Assembly (NCBI GenBank): GCA_002238925.1
Contig: MPNH01000016.1
Coordinates: 17,429 to 81,428, forward strand
DNA: 64,000 nt
Direction of reading: 5' to 3'
Source: Spirochaetaceae bacterium bin103
GTDB lineage: Bacteria; Spirochaetota; Spirochaetia; SZUA-6; Bin103
Shown here: piece after piece, positions 34,903 to 43,437 of the stretch
How positions within the stretch are numbered: the stretch's first letter is position 1
Layout: each line of letters begins with the position of its first letter
Position numbers and translations under genes: made by a program
Notes under the pieces: model-generated
The model's input: the letters and a program-made list of their open reading frames with translations, nothing else
Databases searched by the model: none
What the model was told of the DNA's origin: nothing

Positions 34903-35895
34903 GTGCTGTATTACCTCCTGCGCCGTTCGCTCTACATGCTGCTTCTGCTGGTGGTACTGTCAATGGCGGGATTCGCCATCATCCAGCTCCCACCCGGCGA
35001 CTACCTGAACAGCTATATCCAGGCGCTGGCGATGCGCGGCGCCGCCCCCGACGAAGCGGAGCTGGCCGCGTTGAAACGGCAGTACGGCCTCGACCTGCCG
35101 CTGCACCGCCAATACCTGAAGTGGGCCGGACGGGCGCTGGCCGGTGATTTCGGACGCTCCATGGACTGGCGCAAGCCGGTCTCGGAGCTGATCGCCGACC
35201 GCATGCTGCTGACGGTAATCATGAACGCCGCGGCGATGGTATTCATCTACGTGGTGGCGGTTCCGATCGGGATCTACGCCGCCACCCACCAGTACTCGGT
35301 CGGCGACCACGCGCTGACGGTGGTCAGCCTGACCGGGCTGGCAACGCCGCAGTTCCTGCTGGCGCTGGTGCTGATGGTATTCATGGTGCGCCAGTTCGGC
35401 GCCAGCGTGGGCGGCCTGTTCTCGCCCGAGTACGTCGACGCCGCCTGGAGCGTGGGCCGGGTGATCGACCTTATGGCGCACCTGCCGGTGCCGGTGATCA
35501 TCATTGGTCTGTCCGGGACCGCGGCGCTGATCCGGGTGATGCGCAGCGGCGTGCTCGACGAGTTGAAGAAGCAGTACGTGGTGACCGCCCGCGCCAAGGG
35601 CGCCGCCGAACGCGCCCTGCTGTTCAAGTACCCGGTGCGGGTGGCGATCAACCCGATCATCAGCACCGTCGGCTGGATGCTGCCGGCCACCATCTCCGGC
35701 GGCACCATCACGGCGGTGGTGCTCAGCCTGCCGACGGTGGGCCCGATGCTGCTGCGCGCCCTGCGCAACCAGGACATGTTCCTCGGCGGCACCATCGTGA
35801 TGCTGCTCGGCTTCCTGACCGTGATCGGAACCTTCGTCTCCGACATGCTGCTGATGTGGATCGACCCGCGCATCCGCTACGAGCGGAGCACCTGA
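34903..35895 (+). CDS. ABC importer permease, DppB/OppB type (operon B)
   Basis: The 330-residue permease has an N-terminal LLLLVVLSMAGFAIIQLPPGDY anchor, the same periplasmic domain as its operon A paralogue, and the loop ELKKQYVVTARAKGAAERALLFKYPVRVAINP. GTG 34903 is chosen because homology to the operon A permease begins here; reading further upstream enters the hairpin. Confidence 0.92.
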   Translation: MLYYLLRRSLYMLLLLVVLSMAGFAIIQLPPGDYLNSYIQALAMRGAAPDEAELAALKRQYGLDLPLHRQYLKWAGRALAGDFGRSMDWRKPVSELIADRMLLTVIMNAAAMVFIYVVAVPIGIYAATHQYSVGDHALTVVSLTGLATPQFLLALVLMVFMVRQFGASVGGLFSPEYVDAAWSVGRVIDLMAHLPVPVIIIGLSGTAALIRVMRSGVLDELKKQYVVTARAKGAAERALLFKYPVRVAINPIISTVGWMLPATISGGTITAVVLSLPTVGPMLLRALRNQDMFLGGTIVMLLGFLTVIGTFVSDMLLMWIDPRIRYERST

Positions 35896-35899
35896 ACCG

Positions 35900-37039
35900 G
35901 TGGCGGAGCCGGCTGTCTCGAACGCTGCCGCCACCGCCGAGCAGGCGGAGGAGCGCCTCTATCTCGCGTCGCAATGGCAGCTCATGTGGCGCCGCCTGGG
36001 CCGCCACCGGGTGGCGCTCGCCGGCGGCGCGGTGCTGCTGCTGTTCTACCTCACCATGTGCCTGGGCGCGGAGTTCTTCGCCACCTACGCCAGGGACACC
36101 CGCTTCAAGGAGTTCTCGTTCGCTCCGCCTTCGCGTGTCCGCGTGATCGACGCCGACGGGCGCCTGCGGCTGCCGTTCGTGTACGGCCTGGAGCCGGGGC
36201 GCGACCCGGTGTCGTTCCGCAAGGTGTACACGGAGGACGTGACCGTGCGCTACCCGCTGCGGCTGTTCACGCGCGGCGAGCGGTATGAGCTGTGGGGGCT
36301 GATTCCGGCTGACCGCCACCTGATCGGCGTGGCCGAGCCCGGCCTGCTGCTGCTGTTCGGCAGCGACGAGCTGGGCCGCGACCTGTTTTCGCGCACCCTG
36401 TACGGCGGCCGCATCTCGCTGTCTATCGGCCTGGTCGGGGTGGCGGTGAGCTTCGTGCTCGGCTGTATCCTGGGCGGAGTGTCCGGGTTCTACGGCGGGG
36501 CGATCGACAATACCATTCAGCGCGTTATCGAGTTCCTGCTGTCGATACCCACCATTCCGCTGTGGATGGCGCTGGCGGCGGCGGTGCCGGTCGACTGGCC
36601 GCCGTTGCGCGTGTACTTCGGCATTACCATCATCCTGTCGATCATTGGCTGGACGGCACTGGCGCGGGTGGTGCGCGGCAAGCTGATCAGCACCCGCGAG
36701 GAAGACTTCGTGGTGGCAGCTCAGATCGCCGGCTCCACCGAGCGCAAGATCATCGTACGCCACCTGCTGCCGTCGTTTCTGAGCTACCTGATCGTCGACC
36801 TGACCCTGTCGATCCCGCGCATGATCCTGGGCGAGACCGCGCTCAGCTTCCTGGGCCTGGGGCTGCGCCCGCCGGTGGTGAGTTGGGGCGTGCTGCTGAA
36901 CCAGGCGCAGAACGTGAAGGCGGTGGCCCTGCACCCGTGGATGATGATTCCCGCGATCTTCGTGATCGTGTCGGTGCTGGCCTTCAACCTGCTCGGTGAC
37001 GGCCTGCGCGACGCCGCCGACCCCTACGCATCTCATTAA
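35900..37039 (+). CDS. ABC importer permease, DppC/OppC type (operon B)
   Basis: The 379-residue permease starts at GTG 35900, 5 bp after the previous stop. YLASQWQLMWRRLGRHRVALAG leads into TM1. The long periplasmic insert is present, then LFGSDELGRDLFSRTLYGGRISLSIG and the loop VVAAQIAGSTERKIIVRHLLPSFLSY. It ends with ALHPWMMIPAIFVIVSVLAFNLLGDGLRDAADP. It is a paralogue of the operon A and D proteins. Confidence 0.92.
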   Translation: MAEPAVSNAAATAEQAEERLYLASQWQLMWRRLGRHRVALAGGAVLLLFYLTMCLGAEFFATYARDTRFKEFSFAPPSRVRVIDADGRLRLPFVYGLEPGRDPVSFRKVYTEDVTVRYPLRLFTRGERYELWGLIPADRHLIGVAEPGLLLLFGSDELGRDLFSRTLYGGRISLSIGLVGVAVSFVLGCILGGVSGFYGGAIDNTIQRVIEFLLSIPTIPLWMALAAAVPVDWPPLRVYFGITIILSIIGWTALARVVRGKLISTREEDFVVAAQIAGSTERKIIVRHLLPSFLSYLIVDLTLSIPRMILGETALSFLGLGLRPPVVSWGVLLNQAQNVKAVALHPWMMIPAIFVIVSVLAFNLLGDGLRDAADPYASH

Positions 37040-37438
37040 TGCCTGACGCCTCGCACCCGGCTACGGTGACGAGCGAGAATCAGATCCCACGATCCCGCCA
37101 TCGGAACTGCTCATTGCCGCAACCGCGCTGTCCCGAGGCGACGCGATCGTCACCGGAGATGCGCACCACTTCGACCGCGTCACGGGGCATCGCGGTCCAC
37201 CACTTCAACGAAGGATCGTGAGTGGTACACGGCGCCGCCACGGGTAGTCGGCAAGGTCTCCAATACCAAGCGTGGCGCCACAACGCCAGCGGCGGAACTT
37301 ACTTGACCCCACGCTTGACCGGTTCGCCCTTGACTAGCATCCTGTACCGGACATGCTGTCGCACACTCCTCGCACGTCGGGATCATCGACGGGTGGGGAC
37401 GGGAGCCGTCTGTTGTCGACTTGGCACGGTTGAGGCTG
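37040..37438. other. 399-bp gap: PIN remnant and leader of the P450 cassette
   Basis: The left half holds the PIN-domain remnant. The right half (37222-37438) has two TTGAC boxes (near 37316 and 37332) that could be -35 elements for the P450 cassette, but no convincing -10 was found. Otherwise nothing was recognised. Confidence 0.45.
37047..37221 (+). pseudogene. remnant of a PIN-domain (VapC-like) toxin C-terminus
   Basis: The frame from 37047 encodes LLIAATALSRGDAIVTGDAHHFDRVTG, the conserved second half of VapC toxins with its metal aspartates. Directly afterwards a GGGG run shifts the frame; dropping one G gives the natural ending GIAVHHFNEGS before TGA (37219-37221). The N-terminal half of the gene is absent. 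It is a truncated, possibly also frameshifted, toxin fragment. Confidence 0.55.
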
Positions 37439-39451
37439 ATGCTGCGGATCGCGGAAGAGATTCTCGTTCTCATTATCGATAGCGAAAAGGGCGGCATCCG
37501 TGCCTCCCTCTCGGACCATTCCCGTGACGTTGTGATTGCCGGCGCGGTATTGATGGACCTGGCGCTGGAACAACGCATCGACACGGATCTTCAGCAACTG
37601 TTTCCCGTCGATCCCACGCCGCTCGGAGACGACCTGCTCGATTCCACCCTGGCGGACATCTGCGCGGAAACGAATTACCGCGACGCCGCCTACGGGGTCA
37701 CTCGTACCGCGGCGAGAAGTGACCAAATCCGCCAGCGGGCGCTCGACCGACTTGTCGCGCACGGCATACTCGACAGCGAAGAAAACGGCATGGTGTTTCT
37801 TTCACGGTTGATTTCACGCGTCCGGCGCTATCCTCCCGCCAGCATGAGAGCCACGGAGGATGTCGAGTTCCGGATCATGCGAGTGATCTTCAGTCAGGAC
37901 ATCCCCGAACCGCGCGACGCCGTGATCATCGGGCTCGCGGCATCGTGCGGCGTGTTCGAGAGCCTGCTCTCCCCACAGGAGCTCGCGGAGGTCCAGGGAC
38001 GGATCGATGAGATCGCTCAGCTCGATCTTATCGGAAGAGTGGTCACGGAGGCTCTCCGCGGGATTGATCCTCCCACACCGCGCGGCATGCCGGCGCGTCT
38101 GCCCGAAGAGATACCGCAGGCGCCCGGATGGCCGCTCCTCGGCAATGCATTCGAGATGGCGGGCGATCTGCGCGCATTCCTCACACGGCAATACCTGCAG
38201 CACGGTCCGGTGTTCCGCGTGCGGGCGTTCAATCGCCACTACATCGCACTCGTCGGTCCGGAAGCGAATAACTTTGTCACCAACTCGGGACAGAACCATC
38301 TTCGCTCGTTCGAAACCTGGCGCGATTTCAACACCGTCAACGGCGGTCTTCATGTCCTGATGAGCATGGACGGCCCCGAGCACCTGCGCATGCGCAAGGT
38401 GCAGGCGGATGGATACTCGCCCAAGCTCATCGAGAGCCGGCTCGACGATGTCGTCGACATCACCCGCCGCGGGATCGCCGGATGGCCCGAGGGCCAGGCC
38501 ATGAGCGTCCTCAATGCGTTGCAGCGCATCGTCGCCGAGCAACTCGGCGTGCTGCTTACCGGCGTTCCGCCACGAGACTACCTCGACGACGTGGCTGCCT
38601 TTCTCGACGTGCTGCTGAAGACGCAGGTGACCCGGCAGTGGCCGGCCCTGTTGGTTCACCTGCCGCGATTTCAGCGCGCGCGCAAGCGTGCCAACGAACT
38701 GTACAAAGAACTGCTCACCGTCCACGAGCGCGAGGCGCACGCAGGCGGCGATGCCGATTACATCGACACCCTCATCAACCTGCACCGAACCGACCCGCAG
38801 TTCTTCCCGGAGACGGACATGATGTTGGCGTTCCTGGGTCCCTATTTTGCCGGACTCGATACCTCGGCTTCCGTGTGTTCGTTCATGCTCCACGCAATCC
38901 TGACTCACCCGGAGTTGCACGCGCAGATGACCGCCGAAGTGGATTCTTGGTTCGACAACGGTGCGCTCACGGTGCAGTCCTTGCGCAAGCTCGATGTGAC
39001 CCATAGCATCGCGCTCGAGACGCTGCGCATGTATCCCATCATCCCTGCCATACCACGGGTCGTCACGAACACGTTCGAGTTCGGCGGCTATGAGATCCCG
39101 GCCGGGTCCCACGTACTGATCGGCAGCACCGTGGCACATCACCTGCCCGAGTGCTTCCCCGATCCGGGGCGCTTCGACATCGAGCGCTACGGCCGCGAGC
39201 GCGCCGAGCATCGACGGGCCGGAGCCTTTGCACCATTAGGCGTCGGACGACATCGTTGTCTGGGTTTCGCGTTTGCCGAGGTGCAGATTGCGATCACGAT
39301 GGCGACTATCGTGCGCGAGACCGAATTGGTGCTCGAGCGACCGGACCGCCCGCTCAAGATCAAGCATGCGCCGCTCCCTCACCCGGCCGGCTCGTTCCGG
39401 GTTCGGGTGGTCCGCCGCCGTGGCGGAGAGGCATCGGAGCGGTCCCGGTGA
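37439..39451 (+). CDS. GPP34 (GOLPH3-like) domain-cytochrome P450 fusion protein
   Basis: The 670-residue protein joins two domains. Residues 1 to about 205 match the GPP34 family: RIAEEILVLIIDSEKGG, VVIAGAVLMDLALEQRID, DPTPLGDDLLDSTLADI and VAHGILDSEENGMVFL. GPP34 proteins bind phosphoinositides or membranes in eukaryotes. From about residue 225 a P450 begins with the proline hinge APGWPLLGN. It has the I-helix AGLDTS (471-476), ExxR as ETLR (527-530) and the heme loop LGVGRHRCLG with ligand Cys607; Leu replaces the usual Phe seven residues before the cysteine. The P450 looks like the eukaryote-type, CYP51-like clan. TTG starts at 37421 and 37430 are alternatives. Its stop overlaps the kinase start (GTGA). 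Confidence 0.82.
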   Translation: MLRIAEEILVLIIDSEKGGIRASLSDHSRDVVIAGAVLMDLALEQRIDTDLQQLFPVDPTPLGDDLLDSTLADICAETNYRDAAYGVTRTAARSDQIRQRALDRLVAHGILDSEENGMVFLSRLISRVRRYPPASMRATEDVEFRIMRVIFSQDIPEPRDAVIIGLAASCGVFESLLSPQELAEVQGRIDEIAQLDLIGRVVTEALRGIDPPTPRGMPARLPEEIPQAPGWPLLGNAFEMAGDLRAFLTRQYLQHGPVFRVRAFNRHYIALVGPEANNFVTNSGQNHLRSFETWRDFNTVNGGLHVLMSMDGPEHLRMRKVQADGYSPKLIESRLDDVVDITRRGIAGWPEGQAMSVLNALQRIVAEQLGVLLTGVPPRDYLDDVAAFLDVLLKTQVTRQWPALLVHLPRFQRARKRANELYKELLTVHEREAHAGGDADYIDTLINLHRTDPQFFPETDMMLAFLGPYFAGLDTSASVCSFMLHAILTHPELHAQMTAEVDSWFDNGALTVQSLRKLDVTHSIALETLRMYPIIPAIPRVVTNTFEFGGYEIPAGSHVLIGSTVAHHLPECFPDPGRFDIERYGRERAEHRRAGAFAPLGVGRHRCLGFAFAEVQIAITMATIVRETELVLERPDRPLKIKHAPLPHPAGSFRVRVVRRRGGEASERSR

Positions 39452-40665
39452 CCGGCCACTCGCTCACCTGCCGGGACGCGGACGGCATCACAGTGGACTG
39501 GATGCGGCGCGCACTTCGTGCGGGCGGCGTCTCCGACCCATCGGAAGTAAAGGAAGTCGTGGTCGAAAACCTGGGGGCGGCTACGAATGCGTTCGGTAGC
39601 CTCTTGCGTTGTCATCTGGTCGCGCAGGACGGCTCTCCCGCGGTGCCACGGAGCGTGATCGTGAAATTTCCCACCGACAGCGCGCTGGCGATGAGGTTCG
39701 CCAAGTGGCTCGCGATTCACCAGCGGGAGTACGATTTCTATCGCCAAGTGGCGGCCCATGCGCCGATTCGATCGCCAGCTTTCCTGTACGGCGAGTTCGA
39801 CGAAGACAGCCACCGGTTTGTCCTGGTCCTCGAAGATCTCCGCCCGATGGAGGCGACGCCCCAGGCGGTTGGCGTCAACGCCGAACGCGCACGGATCGCC
39901 GTTCGGGAGCTTGCCAACCTGCATGGAATGTTCTGGGAAGCGGTCGACAGGCCCCCGGTAGCCGGCAGCTACGACTGTCTCAGCCCGCGTTACGGACGGC
40001 GCATGCAGAGTGCCTACCTGCTGTGCCTTCCGCTGGTCCTGGAGCGCTTCAGCGACCACTTCTCGACCGGGACGGGACGTTTGGTGGAGGCCTTCGGGAC
40101 ACGGATCGGCGCACACTTCGCAAACGTGGCGACCGGACCCGTTACTTTCATCCACGGGGACTACCGTGGGGAGAACCTGCTGTTCGACCCGGGTGACGCG
40201 GCCAAGCCCGCGGTCGTCGATTGGCAAGGCTGCGGCTTCGGCAGCGGCCTGTACGACGTCGCGTATTTCTTGGGAACCAGCGTTTCCGTCGACGATCGCC
40301 GGCGCATCGAGCGGCAGGTGGTGCAGGAATACCACGACATCGTGTGTCGCCACGGAGCAAAGAGCCTTTCGTTGGACGATTGCTGGCGCAGCTATCGCCA
40401 AAACATGCTCAGCTCGGTCGTTCCCTGCATACTGGGGTGCGGAGGGATGGAGATGGCCGATCCGCGCATGCTGGATCTGGCCAAGGTGGGCCTGCACCGG
40501 ATACTGACCGCGGTCGAAGACCTGGACGCCGGGGAATTCCTGCCCACATCCATGGGGTCTCATTTCTCGAGGCTGTCGTTGTGTGGCTACCAGGCATACA
40601 AGCTCGTTCACCGTCTGCGGCGGAACAAGAACCATCCACCCGTGGCGCCCGGCGCACGGCAGTAG
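39448..40665 (+). CDS. ecdysteroid-kinase-like (EcKL/CHK) small-molecule phosphotransferase
   Basis: The 405-residue protein has the aminoglycoside-phosphotransferase fold in its EcKL variant: SVIVKFPTD (ATP lysine), REYDFYRQVAAHAPIRSPAF, RFVLVLEDL, and the catalytic loop FIHGDYRGENLLF with His236, Asp238 and Asn243. The metal site is VVDWQGCGFG with Asp258. EcKL kinases phosphorylate hydroxyl groups of steroids and other lipophilic compounds in insects; bacterial substrates are largely unknown. GTG 39448 overlaps the P450 stop, so the two are translationally coupled. A hydroxyl made by the P450 could be the phosphate acceptor (inference). Confidence 0.82.
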   Translation: MTGHSLTCRDADGITVDWMRRALRAGGVSDPSEVKEVVVENLGAATNAFGSLLRCHLVAQDGSPAVPRSVIVKFPTDSALAMRFAKWLAIHQREYDFYRQVAAHAPIRSPAFLYGEFDEDSHRFVLVLEDLRPMEATPQAVGVNAERARIAVRELANLHGMFWEAVDRPPVAGSYDCLSPRYGRRMQSAYLLCLPLVLERFSDHFSTGTGRLVEAFGTRIGAHFANVATGPVTFIHGDYRGENLLFDPGDAAKPAVVDWQGCGFGSGLYDVAYFLGTSVSVDDRRRIERQVVQEYHDIVCRHGAKSLSLDDCWRSYRQNMLSSVVPCILGCGGMEMADPRMLDLAKVGLHRILTAVEDLDAGEFLPTSMGSHFSRLSLCGYQAYKLVHRLRRNKNHPPVAPGARQ

Positions 40666-40675
40666 GACCGCGTGG

Positions 40676-42328
40676 ATGGGCGGTCAACCGGCCAACGCGG
40701 CGGCGACTGGAGCGTCTGCCGGCAGGCCGCTGGACGCAGGATTTGTGCCGCTTCCGAGGAAGCAGGTTGCCCTGGCGATGACCTGCGTGGTGCTGGCGAC
40801 GTTCCTGGCCGCCCTCAGCCAGACGGTCGTCGCCACGGCGATGCCGCGCATCATCGCGGACATCGGCGGGTTCGACCGCTACGCTTGGGCGATCACCGCA
40901 TACCTTGTCTGCGCCACCATCGCGTACCCGATCGTGGGCAGGCTGAGCGACTTGTATGGCCGGCGGCGATTCCTTCTGCCCGGCATGGCGATCTTCATCG
41001 TCGGCTCCGCCCTGGTGGGAGCGAGCGGTTCGATGGCGGAGCTGGTGCTGTTCCGCGCCATACAGGGAATCGGCGGCGGGATCATCATGACCTGCAGCTA
41101 CGTGGCGATCGCGGATCTGTTTCCGCCCGAGGAACGAGGCAAGTACCATGGGCTCATAGGCGCGGTGTACGGCGTGGCCTCCGTCGCCGGACCGATCGCC
41201 GGAGGGGTCGTTGCCGAACGTCTGTCCTGGCACTGGATGTTCCTGCTCATCGCCCTGAGCGGCATTCCGGTGCTGGCCCTCAGCGCACGATTCTTTCCCA
41301 AGCTGCGCCCTCCGTCCGGAGGAAACAGAATGGACTATGCCGGGATGTTGGCGTTGATCCTTGCCTTGCTGCCGCTGCTTGTTGGACTGTCGGCGGTCGG
41401 TGTCCAGCAGGAGTGGACCACGCCGCGAATCGTCGGCTTGCTGGCGTTCGGACTGGCGATGACCGCAGTATTCATCGTGATCGAGTCTCGAGCCGAGCAA
41501 CCGATCATGCCTCTGCAGGTGTTCTCAAGCCGCGTGATGTCCATCTCCGTGCTCATGACGTTGTTGTCCAGTTTCGCTTTGTATGGCGGTGTGATTTTCC
41601 TGCCATTGTTCTTTCAGATCTCGATGGGCATTTCGGCGGCCGGCAGCGGCAACCTGCTGGCGCCGATGTTGCTCGGCATAGTGTTCGGCGGCGTGCTGTC
41701 CGGCCAACTGCTGTCGAGGGCCGGCGGACACTACCGGTTGCAGGCACTGGTCGGCACCGGGTTCATGTCGGCGGGGATGTGCCTGGTCTCCACCTTGCAT
41801 GCCGGCACGAGCGTCGTTCTGAGCGAGATCTATATCGTGGCGGCAGGATTCGGGTTTGGTGGAATCGTGGCGACGCTCTCGGTCGCCGTGCAGAATGCCG
41901 TTCCACACCGGCTGGTAGGTGTCGCGACATCTGCGCTGCAGTTCTACCGGTCCCTCGGCGGTATGCTGGGCATTGCGGTGCTGGGCGTCGTGCTGACCCG
42001 GCGCTTCTCGTCGCGGCTTGAGGCCGCGGTCAGCGGCGAATCAAGGGCAGCGCTGCCCGAGGGTCGCTTCGAACTGTTGCGGCGTGATCCCGAGGCGCTG
42101 CTCGACTCTTCCATGGCAGAGTCGCTGCGGGCGGACCTGGCCGGGACGGGCCCGGATGGCTCGGCAACGGCGGACCTGTTGCTGGACGGAATGCGCGCAG
42201 CTCTGGCCGGAGCGGTGGACGATGTGTTCACGGCGCTGGCCGTGGCCGCGGTGTTGGCCTTCTGTGCCGCTCTGTTGTTCCGTGTGCCGCCGCAAGCGGC
42301 AAGCCCGGCGGAACCCGCCGAGGACTAG
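40676..42328 (+). CDS. MFS drug exporter, DHA2 family (14 TM)
   Basis: The 550-residue transporter has the DHA2 motif LAALSQTVVATAMPRI in TM1, motif A GRLSDLYGRRRFLLPG, and the antiporter motif C region GAVYGVASVAGPIAGGVV. About 14 hydrophobic segments are seen, as in EmrB/QacA drug-proton antiporters. ATG 40676 has AGGA 8 nt upstream and lies 10 bp after the kinase gene, so the three genes form an operon. The product probably exports the compound handled by the P450 and kinase. Confidence 0.9.
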   Translation: MGGQPANAAATGASAGRPLDAGFVPLPRKQVALAMTCVVLATFLAALSQTVVATAMPRIIADIGGFDRYAWAITAYLVCATIAYPIVGRLSDLYGRRRFLLPGMAIFIVGSALVGASGSMAELVLFRAIQGIGGGIIMTCSYVAIADLFPPEERGKYHGLIGAVYGVASVAGPIAGGVVAERLSWHWMFLLIALSGIPVLALSARFFPKLRPPSGGNRMDYAGMLALILALLPLLVGLSAVGVQQEWTTPRIVGLLAFGLAMTAVFIVIESRAEQPIMPLQVFSSRVMSISVLMTLLSSFALYGGVIFLPLFFQISMGISAAGSGNLLAPMLLGIVFGGVLSGQLLSRAGGHYRLQALVGTGFMSAGMCLVSTLHAGTSVVLSEIYIVAAGFGFGGIVATLSVAVQNAVPHRLVGVATSALQFYRSLGGMLGIAVLGVVLTRRFSSRLEAAVSGESRAALPEGRFELLRRDPEALLDSSMAESLRADLAGTGPDGSATADLLLDGMRAALAGAVDDVFTALAVAAVLAFCAALLFRVPPQAASPAEPAED

Positions 42329-42392
42329 TATCTGCCACGTTTCGGTTCGCAGCGTGGTGCGGTCTTCGGCGGCGGCAGGGTAGGATGGCGGC

Positions 42393-43400
42393 GTGGCGGA
42401 GCAGGGGTCAGGGGGCAGCACATTCAAGGGGTACGTAATCAGGAGGTTGGCGCTGTCGCTGGTGACCATCCTGGTGGCCAGCTTCCTGGTGTTCATGCTG
42501 CAGCGCCTCACGCCTGGGACGATTGTCGACGCGATGGTCGGCCAGTACATGGGGATGAACCCCGACGAGATCGACATTGTGGCGGCGCGCGCCGAGATCG
42601 AACAGGCGCTGGGGCTGGAGCGGCCGCTGTTCGAGCAGTACGCGAGTTGGCTAAGCGGCATCGTGCTGCGCGGCGACCTCGGCGCCTCGCTGTGGCGGCG
42701 CACGCCGGTGCTGGAGGAGATCGCCGCGCGCTGGCCGGTCACGGTTGAGTTGGGCCTGCTTGGGTTCATTTTCAGCCAGATCATTGCGCTGCCGATCGGC
42801 ATCTACTCGGCGGTGCGCCAGGACACGCTCGGCGACTATGCGGGGCGCAGTTTCGCCATCTTCTGGGTGGCCGTGCCGGGCTTCTGGATAGCCACGATGG
42901 TGATTGTCTATCCGTCGATCTGGTGGGGCTACGCGCCGCCGTTCCGGTACGTCGGTTTTTTCGAGGATCCGGTCGAGAACCTGAAGATTCTGCTGATCCC
43001 GGCGCTGGTGCTCGGCATGGGGATGGCGGGCGGGACGATGCGCATCGCCCGCACCATGATGCTGGAAGTGCTGCGCCAGGACTACATCCGCACCTCCTGG
43101 GCGAAGGGGCTGCGCGAGCGGGTAATCCTGGTCCGGCACGCGCTGAAGAACGCGATGATCCCGGTGGTGACGTCGATCGGCCCGCAACTCCTGCTGATGG
43201 TGGGCGGATCGGTAATCGTGGAGCAGATCTTCAACCTGCCGGGCATGGGCCGCCTCACGCTGCAGGCGATTCAGGCGCGCGATTACACGGTGGTGAGCGG
43301 GGTGCTGTTGATCTTCTCGGTGGCGATCGTGCTGATCAACCTGCTGATCGACCTGAGTTACGGCTACCTGGATCCCCGTATCCGGCACGAACGAAAGTGA
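42393..43400 (+). CDS. ABC importer permease, DppB/OppB type (operon C)
   Basis: The 335-residue permease has an N-terminal VTILVASFLVFMLQRLTPG anchor, periplasmic domain, five further membrane segments, loop EVLRQDYIRTSWAKGLRERVILVRHALKNAMIP and GGSVIVEQIFNLPGMG. It is closer to standard Dpp/Opp permeases than those of operons A, B and D. It starts with GTG 42393. In this operon the permeases precede the SBP. Confidence 0.93.
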   Translation: MAEQGSGGSTFKGYVIRRLALSLVTILVASFLVFMLQRLTPGTIVDAMVGQYMGMNPDEIDIVAARAEIEQALGLERPLFEQYASWLSGIVLRGDLGASLWRRTPVLEEIAARWPVTVELGLLGFIFSQIIALPIGIYSAVRQDTLGDYAGRSFAIFWVAVPGFWIATMVIVYPSIWWGYAPPFRYVGFFEDPVENLKILLIPALVLGMGMAGGTMRIARTMMLEVLRQDYIRTSWAKGLRERVILVRHALKNAMIPVVTSIGPQLLLMVGGSVIVEQIFNLPGMGRLTLQAIQARDYTVVSGVLLIFSVAIVLINLLIDLSYGYLDPRIRHERK

Positions 43401-43437
43401 TGCAGTCCCGACTTCTGGTGCGGATTGGGGGCCACCG

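Noticed and set aside
39151..39447. Upstream extension of the EcKL kinase frame into the P450 gene
   Set aside because: It reads the P450 coding region in another frame; kinase homology begins after the GTG at 39448.
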